Positions 1 through 9,772 of a stretch of DNA of 64,000 nucleotides are shown here, piece by piece. Both the position numbers and the translations under genes were made by a program. The notes under the pieces were generated by a model, which saw nothing but the letters and a program-made list of their open reading frames with translations, was not told the DNA's origin and did no database searches. Every line of letters starts with the position of its first letter. Position 1 is the first letter of the stretch. This DNA comes from Saturnia japonica. Taxonomy: Eukaryota > Arthropoda > Insecta > Lepidoptera > Saturniidae. The stretch covers positions 2,294,001-2,358,000 of the forward strand of contig CM065307.1 in NCBI GenBank assembly GCA_033032175.1, in the 5' to 3' direction.

Positions 1-83
1 TTTTTCATAGTATCAACTTTTCTTCTATCCATATGGATCGTGACCACCATACACCAGTTGTAACATTCCCCAAAGAAGCACGC

Positions 84-252
84 TTCTGCCTGTTTACTGA
101 AGCGGAGTAGAGCGGAACTGAAAATTTCGATCAATAGAATTGCATCTACAACAAATCTCGACCAATAGAATTGCATCTCTAAATTTTAATGCATTTCTAT
201 TTGTCGAAAATTCCACAGCTCTGCTCCGCTCTACTTCAGCGAACAGGTAGCC
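84..252. mobile_element. MITE-like inverted-repeat element
   Basis: Two arms of about 60 bases face each other. The left arm (about 84-146) reads GCCTGTTTACTGAAGCGGAG and onward. The reverse complement of the right arm (about 191-252) reads ACCTGTTCGCTGAAGTAGAG and onward. The arms share the AGAGCGGA core and the segment TTTCGA(T/C)(C/A)AATAGAA, with scattered mismatches. Inside, a short unit ending in CCAATAGAATTGCATCT is repeated. There is no ORF. This is the build of a small non-autonomous DNA transposon that can fold into a long hairpin. No target-site duplication was recognised with confidence. Confidence 0.65.
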
Positions 253-1509
253 TTAGGCATCTAGCGTTGTGAAATATCTAGTAATCAAGCAAGATAATAG
301 GGATATGTACTTGACTGGGTCGCGACCATCATGCTAATGGCGATAAACTCGATATAGTAAATATTTTCCTTTGTCGGGTTCCAGTTTTATCCAGTTTATA
401 TTCAACTGCCGGTACAGGTTTGAAGACCGGCATGAAGACAAGGACCATCGCGTAATTGCCCACATATCTGTGATCGCCTTTATTTATGTTCATTATCAGG
501 CACAATACCCTTACCATGCTACAATAAGAAAACATCGCAGGCAGGCGTGCCGATTAATTCCGTACCTTTCCCTGGGAAGATGCTTTTGTTCAGAAGTGGG
601 ATAATATTTTTATACAACTAATTCACCAAACAGGTATAAGGTCCGTCTGAAGATCAGCGGCTACTTTTAGCTATAGACGATGGTAATACTATAGGTATCA
701 TCACTAGCACGCTGCCGACCTTAAATCTCCCTACTTATTGCATGCGTACATTTTCTTATCTATCATATCATATATTATCTTAGTAACTAACTACTCTACC
801 TCATAGCGTCTCAGTGTCTACGTATTTAATTTGCTTTTTACTTAGTATCTATTCGTGGCAATATGTAATTGGCTTTCTATAGTTATCCTACTGTATATTT
901 TTGTTGTAATAAGCTGATCGTTTACAATAAATAAATTAATTAAACGAGCCCTGGAGCAAACGAGACAGCCTGACCATTGTTTGATAAAATAATTAGTATA
1001 ATAATAACCAAAGAGAAACAGCCCCGGTAGTTATATGACAGGTTTTAAAACACAATTCGCTTCGAAAATGAAGAACATCCCTCGGGTGTAGTAACCCTTG
1101 AAAATTTGCTGTGCATGTTTGAATATTTCAGTGTTGGTCACATGAACCAGGGACTGGACATATTTCTTAGTATTAACGTATGTCAAACACATACTTTTTT
1201 GGGGACTTTTGAGTTTTATAGACAGAAATTGTTTGTTTATTTATAGAGATTTAGGTTGAATTTTTTTGAACTTTAACTTTTACTTTTTTGACCGATTATT
1301 TTACGAAAGTTTTTCTCCTACCTATTTTGTGAATAAAAAATTTATTATAAAGCAAATTTGTTTATAGTAGTACTCTGACTTTTCATTACCTGTCTACAAC
1401 CTCTGGGCTATCCCGAGATTATCTATAGTCAATCTTGGGATTACAAAAAAAGGGCTGCGATCGAATCCTCTAGCATAACGTACACTAAAAATATGTATTA
1501 TAAAGCTAA
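253..1509. other. AT-rich intergenic stretch, no gene seen
   Basis: Only short chance ORFs are present, with no recognisable protein motif, no RNA gene and no clear repeat. Confidence 0.5.
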
Positions 1510-1760
1510 CTACATTGTTTGTTTGAACGAGCTAATCTCTAGAAATTTCAGTCAGATGTTAAATATTATTTTTGCAATTTATAGCCTATTCATTGAGGAA
1601 GGCTTTGTGTTATATAACTTCACGCTACGATGATAAAGAGCGAAGCAGTAAATATAAACATCAATCAATCTGGAATACTGTACGCGGAATGAACGCTCTA
1701 AACGGATGCGTTGGTGGCAGTGCGATAGAAAGTTTGTAGATATAAGATATATGCATAGGT
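1510..1760 (+). repeat. dispersed repeat R2 (ACGAGCTAATCTCTAGAAAT type)
   Basis: The segment starts near TTGTTTGTTTGAACGAGCTA and runs through a block about a shared border, TATAACTTCACGCTA. It resembles segments at 23566-23800, 35120-35300 and 49093-49265. The shared order is GTTTGTTTG, then GCTAATCTCTGGAACT, then a TATATAACTTTACGCT block. Members with this layout are common in lepidopteran genomes and are often non-autonomous elements; that statement is from memory. The minus-strand ORF crossing it is not a gene. Confidence 0.5.
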
Positions 1761-2149
1761 TTAAGCTTGCTAGGCAGGAATTAGAAAAAGCCGCTATTAC
1801 TACAGTTATTCTTATAGAATTCTTATATAAAAACAAATTATGACAAAAAGAAATATTATACGCGTCAATTAAACTATAAGCATTTTCAAAAATTACTCTG
1901 TAATTCCATAACTCGTATTTACGACGTATCTCACGAAAGGTGTTTAAACAAAATTGCTTCCATACATCATGCGTGTTACATAGTTACATCGATTCAATTA
2001 CACCTATATCTTCGTAAACGTGAATAAAGAGGGGCGAGATGTAAATAAGGGGATGGTTCAAACAATTTTATACCTTATACATATTATGTTTAGTTATTTC
2101 AGTAAGATTTTCAAAGTGTACAAAAAGATCAACTGTCTTTCTTGAATTT

Positions 2150-2390
2150 ACGCACGTCGATTGACCTGAGTTCATATTCTCGTAATGAGTCTGACATTTC
2201 GGTGAAGGAAAACATCGTGATGAAACTATAACATGGTGATAGGGTACATTCTAATCCTTGCCTAGGTAGCTACCATCCTCTAGTTGAAAATTTTCATCAA
2301 GGACCCACGACACTTGAGAGCCATTTCTCCCACTAGGCTTAGCGTGTTACCACCTTGAGCCATATTAGGTAAGATTGTGGACAAACGTTT
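2150..2390 (+). mobile_element. tRNA-derived SINE (family S1), 5'-truncated
   Basis: The copy begins at the B-box zone (CGATTGACCTGAGTTC) and continues through the S1 body: GGTGAAGGAAAACATCGTGA, GCTACCATC, CACTTGAGAGCCA, CTAGGCTTAGCGTG. It ends near TAAGATTGTGG. The body matches the full-length copies at 12567-12862 and 55912-56200. The A box is missing or too diverged to see. Confidence 0.7.
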
Positions 2391-3084
2391 AATCTAGAAA
2401 AAGTAAAGAAAAGATGCGAAGCGTAAAGATCGTCAGGAAAAATAAAAATACTTGATGGACCATTAATTCTTTTACAGATAAAATTGAATAGAACGTCACT
2501 AATAAAACTTTTGAACAATTGATTGTCGTCCCTTTCTTGAGTTTCGGTTCCTCACTGACAGCCCAATATTAAGTTTATTACGAAATCTCCCCTTCAATAA
2601 AATACGAATTAAATTTTACAATGGAGCTCGGAGTTTAGGCAAGTCTCTTTCGTTTTAAAGGATTTCAAACTGACTCCACGAGACGTTATGCAGATTTATC
2701 TACGTGAAAACATTTTAGCTTCTGTGGTTTCCGTGACGAAGTTAAGGGTTGATTATTAAAATTTTGAAAGGATTGCTCAGTGTTATCGCTCGAGTGTAAC
2801 TTCGTAGAACATGGCTTTGTTTCTTAGACTAAGCCTCTATTTTAGGTTGAAATATCACCACGAACCATTGCATGGGAAAAGGTATCTTTTAAGACTCGAC
2901 TGGTATTCTACTTCACTTGAGCTGAAAGTGTATCCTCAAACATCCATATTCCAATAATAGGACGCAATAATCGAAGCTCCAAGGAGCTCCAAACTTGAAG
3001 TAATATCTTCTGATATTTAAAATTTTTATAAGCATCTGTTAGTGTATCTTATGAACGATTTAACCGACAAACTTCATATTCATA
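2391..3084. other. intergenic stretch, nothing recognised
   Basis: AT-rich, with no ORF of note, no RNA gene and no repeat that I could match elsewhere in the window. Confidence 0.45.
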
Positions 3085-3315
3085 TAATATAAATCAAAAT
3101 CAAAATTAAAATAATCTTTATTCAATTTAGGCCCTAAAAAGGCACTTATGAATGTCAAAACACTACTGCCGGTTCGGAAAATATCCCAAACATCGAGAAG
3201 AACCGGTAAGAAACTCGATCGGGTTTATCTCTTTTTTTTTTTTTTGTTAACTGTACAAATGTTACAAATATAACAGGTACAATAATAATATATTAGTGGA
3301 TGCACAGAGAGGGAG

Positions 3316-3996
3316 TCACTTGCAGACATCACTATCATTCACATAATGATCCACCCTATAATAACCTTTTGACAGTAAAACCCGCTTGACATGGTCCTTG
3401 AACTTATTGTCAGGTAAATCAGTAATGCACTTCGGGATCTTGTTATAGAACCTAACACTATTACCTAAAAAACTTTTGTTAGTCTTACTAAGTCTAAAAC
3501 ACGGTACGACTAATTTATCTTTATTTCTAGTATTTACATTGTGCTGATCTTTGACAAAATCCAGCTTGTCTAAGTTTTTACGGACATACATTAAGTTATC
3601 AAAGATGTATTTGGAGGGCAAAGTTAAAATACTAAATTCCTGGAACTTGTTCTTTAGTGATTTGCGGGGTCTCATATTGTAAATTGCTCGAACTGCCCGC
3701 TTTTGTAATATAAATATAGTATCTACCTCAGCTGCTGAACCCCACAGCAAAATACCGTAAGACATTAAGCTATAAAAGTAAGCGAAGTAGACTAACCAAG
3801 CGGTGGCAATATCTGTTAACTGGCGAATTTTGCGTACTGCGAATGCAGCAGAACTTAATCTTCCCGCCAAAGTTTTAATATGCGGACCCCACTGTAATTT
3901 TGAATCAAGGGTAATGCCCAAGAAGACAATACCATCAACTAAGCCTACTAAATTCCCTTCTATCTTGATACTACTATCATTTGGTTTTGTTTGCAT
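3316..3996 (-). pseudogene. LINE ORF2 C-terminal domain, frameshifted
   Basis: The 226-residue frame starts within the end of the RT palm region and is shifted relative to it: the upstream frame ends NLLLNANKTK and stops, and this frame continues with VFLGITLDSKLQWGPHI, a typical post-palm block. Further on come LQKRAVRAIYNMRPRKS, FDNLMYVRKNLDKL and FRLSKTNKSFLGNSVRFYNK, ending KRVLLSKGYYRVDHY. These match the thumb and C-terminal region of Jockey-type LINEs. A diverged piece of the same region lies at 53025-53180. Confidence 0.85.
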
Positions 3997-5442
3997 TTAG
4001 TAGTAAATTATTTAAAGCAAACCATTCAGAGATTTTAAATATGGTGTTGTTTAATTGCCTAAGCTCCGAATCTATTCTTTTCACTTTGAATATAAGTGAA
4101 GTGTCGTCTGCAAAAAGAACCATGCCAGCACCATTTTCAACAACGGATGGTAGATCGTTCATATAAACGAGAAACAAAAATGGTCCCAAAATCAAGCCCT
4201 GAGGGACGCCGACTCTAACCAATGATCCCGAAGAGGTTGCTCCATTTACACTTATTTTCTGACAGCGCTCTGTTAAATAAGAAATTAGGAGGTCGAGAGA
4301 AGTTTCACGCACACCATAGTGTTTTAGCTTAAGTATAAGCGTACTGTAGTCAACGCAGTCGAAGGCCTTTGAGAGATCACAGAACATACCGATTGCATCC
4401 TGCGACTCCTCTCAAGCCCTATATATATGACTTAGCAGTGTTGCACCAGCGACAGTGGTTGATTTAGATTTTGTGAAACCATATTGCCGACTATCCAAAA
4501 TCTCTTGTGCTTTGAAATATTGTACTAGCTGCTTGAGCATAATTTTCTCGAAAATCTTACTAATCGACGGAAGTACAGAAATTGGTCTATAATTTCCAAG
4601 ATTACAAGAACCTGATTTTAACAGTGGAACTACTTTACTTATTTTTATTAAATAAGGGAAAGTTCATGTTTCTATGCACTGATTAAATATATTAGCCAGA
4701 TATGGTGAAATATTGACAATTATGGACTGAATTACGATTACTGACATACCCCAAATATCTTCAGTATTTTTTAAGTTTAATTGTTTAAAAGTCCTTATTA
4801 TTTCACCTGCACTAACATATGTAAAAGAAAATTTAGAATCCACAGGTGTAATAAGATTATCCAAAAGTGATGCAGCGCCATGGGGTGATGATATTATATT
4901 TTTTGTTACTACTAAGGGTATATTTGTGAAATAATCCTGGAAAACAGTTGCTACCTCTGAACTGTTTGAGATGTGTACTCCCTCGACGTTTAGATTAAGC
5001 AAATTATCATTTTTCCTATTTTTTCCTGTTTCTTTATTTATTATATGCCAAATAGTTTTAGTCTTATTACTAGATTTAAGAACTTTATTTCTTAAAAATA
5101 TCGCTTTTGCAGCTCCACAAACACGTTTAAATATTTTAGAATAATCTCTAACATAAGCATGAAATGAATCACTAATTGTCAATGATTTCCTATAATATAA
5201 ATCATATAGTCGATCTCTACTTTTTATAATTGCTTTGGTTGCCCATTCACTAAAAACCATTTTTTTCCTAACACTAATAACCTTTGTTGGACAATATTTA
5301 CTAAATTCAGTGCTTAAGATATTAAACAAGCTGCCGTAGTTAGTATTTGGATCAATATCGTGTAAAACCTCTGCAGATAATTGCTGTCTAATGCTATCAT
5401 TTAAATGATCTAATCTAGTGTCTGAAATAAGTCTAACCGTTC
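3979..5442 (-). pseudogene. LINE ORF2 middle part: linker and reverse transcriptase
   Basis: From about 5440 the frame reads a linker (KRTVRLISDT onward), then VISVRKKMVFSEWATKA, KTKTIWHIINKETG and DYF. The RT fingers and palm follow: NYRPISVLPSISKIFEKIML, QYGFTKSKST, LSKAFDCVDY, GVPQGLILGPFLFLVYMNDL and the catalytic FADDTS. One in-frame TGA lies just before TFPYLIK (about 4665) and another lies before EESQDAIGMFCDLSKAF (about 4413). Apart from those stops the sequence stays in frame to about 3979. The GVPQGS box common in this superfamily reads GVPQGL here. The motifs are unambiguous; the copy is inactive. Confidence 0.9.
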
Positions 5443-5471
5443 TCTTACAATCTAGGTTACGTTCTACGTTC

Positions 5472-6146
5472 TTACGTTCTAGGTCTGCAGCAGTTTATTT
5501 CAACAAGTTGACCTTTATGGTCAGACCGTATTCCAGTAATAATGCCATTACTAATGATTTTGAAGTTACTAAAAATGTTGTCTATACAAGATGCAGTTTG
5601 GAACGTGGTTCTGGTTGGTTCATTAAAAAGCGGATCAAAGTTAAACGACTTAAATAGCGATGTGAATGCAGTGACCTCCGGTGACGAATTTAAAATGTCT
5701 ATATTAAAGTCACCACAGATCAAAACTGACTTATTGATATTAAATATTCTCGTTAATATTTCCTCCATAGTTTCTAAAAATAGTAATATATTTAATGAAG
5801 GAGGTCTGTAAACACATAATACAATTAATCCATCCATCTCGGCACAAGGCACTTCACAAATACGGTCTATTGAGAGGCTACATATATCTTTCCTGTCTTT
5901 AAATTTGATATTATTATTGGTTAATATGATACAACCCCCACCGACAGCGATTGTACGATTATAAACACTAGCAACTGAAAAGTGTGTTATATTAAATATC
6001 ATCTTATCAGGTTTAAGCCAGGTTTCTGTAAAACATAATATATCTAGTCTCTCTCTGTGTAATAATATTTCTATATCTAATATTTTGCCTGAGAAGCGAT
6101 TGATATTTTGATGGTATACTGTTATGTTACCCTGCTCCTTTGTCAT
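5472..6146 (-). pseudogene. LINE ORF2 N-terminal part: APE-type endonuclease
   Basis: The 224-residue frame carries the endonuclease signature in order: HQNINRF near the start, LCFTETWL (catalytic E region) around residue 35, VYRPPS about residue 113, LICGDFNIDIL about 142, SCIDNIF about 185 and GIRSDHKGQL near 208. These match the metal-binding and DNA-nicking motifs of AP-endonuclease-like domains in Jockey/CR1 LINEs, which nick the target for reverse transcription. The frame stops at 5472 inside a local triplication of AGAACGT-like units. The downstream RT linker continues in a different frame, so the protein is truncated. Confidence 0.85.
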
Positions 6147-6148
6147 AC

Positions 6149-7186
6149 TTATTGGTTTAAAAAGTTTATCACAGTATCATTAGTCAAACTAAATGACACT
6201 GCTGAGTCACTTAACATGTTTATATTATACGCTATCAATATAGCAATATCACGTTGATATTTTTTGGGAAGAAACATTCTTTCCCGAGTTAAAATAAAAT
6301 TATTAATAAACTTATTAACATCAAAAAATATAAATTGGTCACTGTGACGACATGTCAGATTATGTAGACTATTATTTAACATCTTAATGTTATTATTTTT
6401 TTGTTTTAGGGATACAGAATATGGGAAAGCACACAACATTATTTTTCCCACATCCAATTTCAACAGTTTTTCTGATGAAATATGTAAATCATTTTTTTTA
6501 ATACCTGAACTATTTCCTATTAAAATTACAATATTACATTGCTTCTCAAAATCAGTGTTCAAAATTTTATCAATAATTTGATTGTAAGTTGCACCTGTCA
6601 TACAATAATTAATAATTTTTCCTTTCAACCTCTGGGCCAACATTGACCCTATACCCTTACCTATTCTGTCACTAAAAACTATAGTTTTCGATACAGCATT
6701 GACATCAGCACCTCCATGGATTAGAGAATTATTACTAATATTTGATCTGTTACAATTTAAAACTTGTTCATATTGTAGGGACTGGTCTAAGTCTGGTGTA
6801 GCTGGTTCAGGAAGTATATGAACAAATTCAGAGGACAGAGTGTGCCTGGAAACTGATCCCTGATTCAAATTTGTTATCAGTGGTTGTGTGCCATACAGAG
6901 ATCTAGAGTCAACACAATCACACAACATACAATTGTTGAGTGACTGCATCTCCTCCACATTCCCCGCAACTGACTCCATGAACTCACCCACTGACACCAT
7001 ATGTTCACCTACTTTTTTTTGTAAACATTCATTTTCAGATATAATTTTTGTTATTAAATTTTTCTTTAATTGTAAATCAGCCTGTAAATGCTGTATGTCA
7101 TTACTGTATACAACCTGCTTTTCCTGAGCCAGTGATTTTAATTTTTCTATTTTATTTTTTAATAATATTTTCTCACTAGCTAACAC
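6149..7186 (-). pseudogene. LINE ORF1: coiled coil plus SGNH-hydrolase-like domain
   Basis: About 345 residues stay open. The first 75 residues are charged with a heptad-like pattern (KNKIEKLKSLAQEK onward), suggesting a coiled coil. A variable linker follows. From about residue 168 comes a block IVFSDRIGKGIGSMLAQRL, then an INYCMTGATYNQII stretch and NIVILIGNSSG. This order recalls the SGNH esterase domain found in ORF1 of CR1-like LINEs: block I near SD(S), and a GxSx/GGxN-like block III. In this copy the usual serine after SD is arginine. The open frame starts without a nearby ATG. An upstream ORF in another frame (7419-7180) overlaps it and may be the true N-terminal part, displaced by a frameshift; this last point is inference. 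Confidence 0.6.
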
Positions 7187-7430
7187 AGATAATGATTTAC
7201 GGTTTTCTTAACATATTTTGTAATTATTTTATTAATTTTAACGAAACGATAGTTCATAGTTATTTCAGGATCTGATATATGGGTTGATGTGTTTGAGTCA
7301 TTAACTACCGGAAAGAGCATAACATCGTCTGACAAGACAGCTAGTGGTATATAATTTTTTGGGCGATTATATATCAGGTATATTCTGAAGAAATACAAAC
7401 TTACAACCGAAATAAACACTCAAAATTGAA

Positions 7431-8749
7431 AGTGGTGATTGCTCTTACTAGTAAATAGGATTCTGTTAAGGGCACAATTAGCTACAGCTAACTATACTTT
7501 TTTTTTCTTACATAGGGACTATAATGTGGTTTTCTCGTTATTAGTTTTGTCACAATTTAGGAATAGCATGTTAATGTCTCGCCAAATGTCCTGTAATTCC
7601 AACTAAACCTTGTGACTTGCTTGATAATGCCTTTAATTCTTGATCTTCTTCTAGCATTCTTCAAGTTTCTTTTACGTCTCTCGGTGATATTTCAGTTTCA
7701 CTGCCTGGATTGTAGGTTTGAATAAAAAATGTGAAAAACGAAGTCAATACAGATTCGCTCCAGTTCTGTAGCAGAAAAAAATAGGTCAACGTTTAGTACA
7801 GTTGGGTATTCCAACAACAATCGTCTACGTTTGTAGTCGTGTGCCAGTATTGACTTACTTAATATACTTTCGTTATAATAGTAATGCGTCATGATAAAAA
7901 ATTATAAGATATTTGTATATTTCACATAATTGTTAATTTCGCTGCCGTGCAGAGAGAGTTAGAATATAATTACACTTTTATCAAAAGTGAATTTATTGCT
8001 TTGGCATAAAGTCTACAGTCCGATGCGTCTTTTTCGAACTTACCCACGCTCTGATATTTTAATTTGTCTCCAAAATATTTTAAAAAATAAAGCAAGAAAC
8101 TGTACCTACACTTCAGAACGTCAGAGACGGAAAAATTAGTTAAGTTTTTTTAAAGACTTTTTCAAATTAACGAAAAAAGAGGAGATCTCATGAGTAAAAA
8201 ACTCAAAAGATAAATATAGTATCAGTGTATAACATATAACAAAACCTATATTAAAAATGTTGACCGTGAAAACATACCGCTATTGTTAAAGAAAAAAATA
8301 CTAAGTAAGCATTTTCTCGCGAATTTGATTTTGTTAGTTATCTAATTCTCACTCTACGGTAGCAGCGATTTAATCTATTTTAACAAAACAAATAACCGTT
8401 AAATAAACAAAAATTTTCCAAAAATATGAGGTATACAAAGTTTACCTACTAAAAAAAGTCTAAGCGACATGCGTGATATTACAATTTTTTCCATTTATAT
8501 TTATTAATTTCTAAATATTTACTCAAACAAAGTGCGTAGGTAAGTAAACTTTTTTGTTATTGATGACATACTGGCTGGTTGTAAAAAAAAATTTGATTAT
8601 GTTTTGTTTTTTCATAAAATTCAAATGACTGCGAATTTGTTTGAATTTAAGTGCGTTTTAATTGCTACGTTTAGTTTTGATTTTATAATTTTACCAACCA
8701 TTTAAACAAAGTTAGCGACAAAATTGAATTGTTAGATATTCTTTACGGC
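7431..8749. other. AT-rich stretch upstream of the Tc1 transposase
   Basis: No gene recognised. It should contain the left end of the Tc1-like element, but I could not identify a left terminal inverted repeat by eye. An imperfect inverted pair (TTTACCTAC near 8449 and GTAGGTAA near 8535) is present and may be part of the element or chance. Confidence 0.4.
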
Positions 8750-9772
8750 ATGAAGCGACATCATTTGATGGCAGATGAAATGCAAAGAGCTGTAGGGATG
8801 TTGCAAGCGGGAAGTAATCAATCTCAGGTATCTCGACATTTTAGCATTCATAGAAGTGTTATTTGTCGTCTTTGGCAGCGCTACAATAATACAGGAGAAC
8901 CCGCTGAACAGCATCCAGGCCGTAAAAGGAGTACAACCACTCGGCAAGACCGGTACATACAACTGACTGCAAGACGCCAGCCGATGTTAACCGCTCGAGA
9001 GATAAGTTTGAGGCTACAAATTTCAAGTGGTGTTGATGTAAGTCCTCAAACTGTGCGAAATCGACTGCATGAGTACGGTCTACGAGCTCGATGCCCAATC
9101 AGGTGCCCACCGATACGTCACGGGAATCGCGCTCGTCGATATGAATGGTGTAGAGAACGCATAACATGGACGCAGGAACAATGGGATAAAATTATGTTTT
9201 CCGATGAGTCGCGATTCGGGTTTAAGCCTGATACAAGAAGGGTGCGAGTGTATCGTCGGCCCGGAAATACTGAAAGGCTCAGGTGCGTTCAGGAAGTTCA
9301 TCCATACAGCGGCTCAACAGTTATGTTATGGGCGGGTATTATGAAGAACAGGCGAACTGAGCTCGTTTTTGTAAATGGAAACATGAATGCTGAAAATTAC
9401 ATTGAGGATATTCTCAGACCTTATGTCTACCCATTTGCACAAACCTTTGGCTCCGATTTTAGGTTAATGCATGACAATGCGCGTTCACATACAGCTCGGC
9501 GAACCAGTGAATACTTTGCAACGGAGAACATCCGGGTATTGCCCTGGCCTGCAGAATCGCCAGATCTCAACCCCATCGAGCACGCATGGGACATGCTCCA
9601 GAGACGTGTTTTAAAGGACTTGGACGGAGTGACAACAACCCAACAGCTGAAGGATTTGCTACAATTCCATTGGGAGCGAATACCGCAAGATGACATAAAC
9701 AGTCTCATTAATTCAATGAATAATCGTTGCCGACAAGTTCTGAATAGCAGAGGAGCCCATACTTTGTATTAA
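8750..9772 (+). CDS. Tc1-like transposase, intact open frame
   Basis: An uninterrupted frame of 340 residues from the ATG at 8750 to the TAA at 9770-9772. A second in-frame ATG at 8768 would give 334 residues and fits the family start (MADEMQRAVGML) well. The N-terminal third is a bipartite helix-turn-helix DNA-binding region (SQVSRHFSIHRSVICRLWQR, then QTVRNRLHEYGL). A basic GRKR element lies between the two halves. The catalytic triad is complete: D in MFSDESRFGF, D in MHDNARSHTA and E in NPIEHAWDML, with 34 residues between the second D and the E (DD34E). Length is as expected for Tc1 transposases, which cut and paste the element at TA sites in the nucleus. GC content is clearly higher than in the flanks. 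Terminal inverted repeats were not found by eye, so mobility of this copy is unproven. Confidence 0.92.
   Translation: MKRHHLMADEMQRAVGMLQAGSNQSQVSRHFSIHRSVICRLWQRYNNTGEPAEQHPGRKRSTTTRQDRYIQLTARRQPMLTAREISLRLQISSGVDVSPQTVRNRLHEYGLRARCPIRCPPIRHGNRARRYEWCRERITWTQEQWDKIMFSDESRFGFKPDTRRVRVYRRPGNTERLRCVQEVHPYSGSTVMLWAGIMKNRRTELVFVNGNMNAENYIEDILRPYVYPFAQTFGSDFRLMHDNARSHTARRTSEYFATENIRVLPWPAESPDLNPIEHAWDMLQRRVLKDLDGVTTTQQLKDLLQFHWERIPQDDINSLINSMNNRCRQVLNSRGAHTLY

Larger units (their letters stand above)
3085..7430 (-). mobile_element. Jockey/CR1-superfamily LINE, nearly full length but inactive
   Basis: A non-LTR retrotransposon lies on the minus strand. From its 5' end come an ORF1 with coiled coil and an SGNH-like block (7186-6149), an AP-endonuclease domain (6146-5472), a linker and reverse-transcriptase fingers (about 5440-4667), the RT palm with FADDTS (4663-3979), and a C-terminal domain (3996-3316). 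The 3' untranslated part ends in GAATAAAGATTATTTTAATT followed by a short ATTTTG-like tail at 3085-3115. The ORF2 reading is broken by at least two in-frame stops and two frameshifts, so this copy cannot make a full protein. Family placement rests on domain order and motifs; Jockey and CR1 groups were not separated. Related 3' ends occur at 26905, 48710 and 50740. Confidence 0.9.

Noticed and set aside
1579..1836. 85-codon minus-strand ORF
   Set aside because: It overlaps dispersed repeat R2 and has no recognised family motif.
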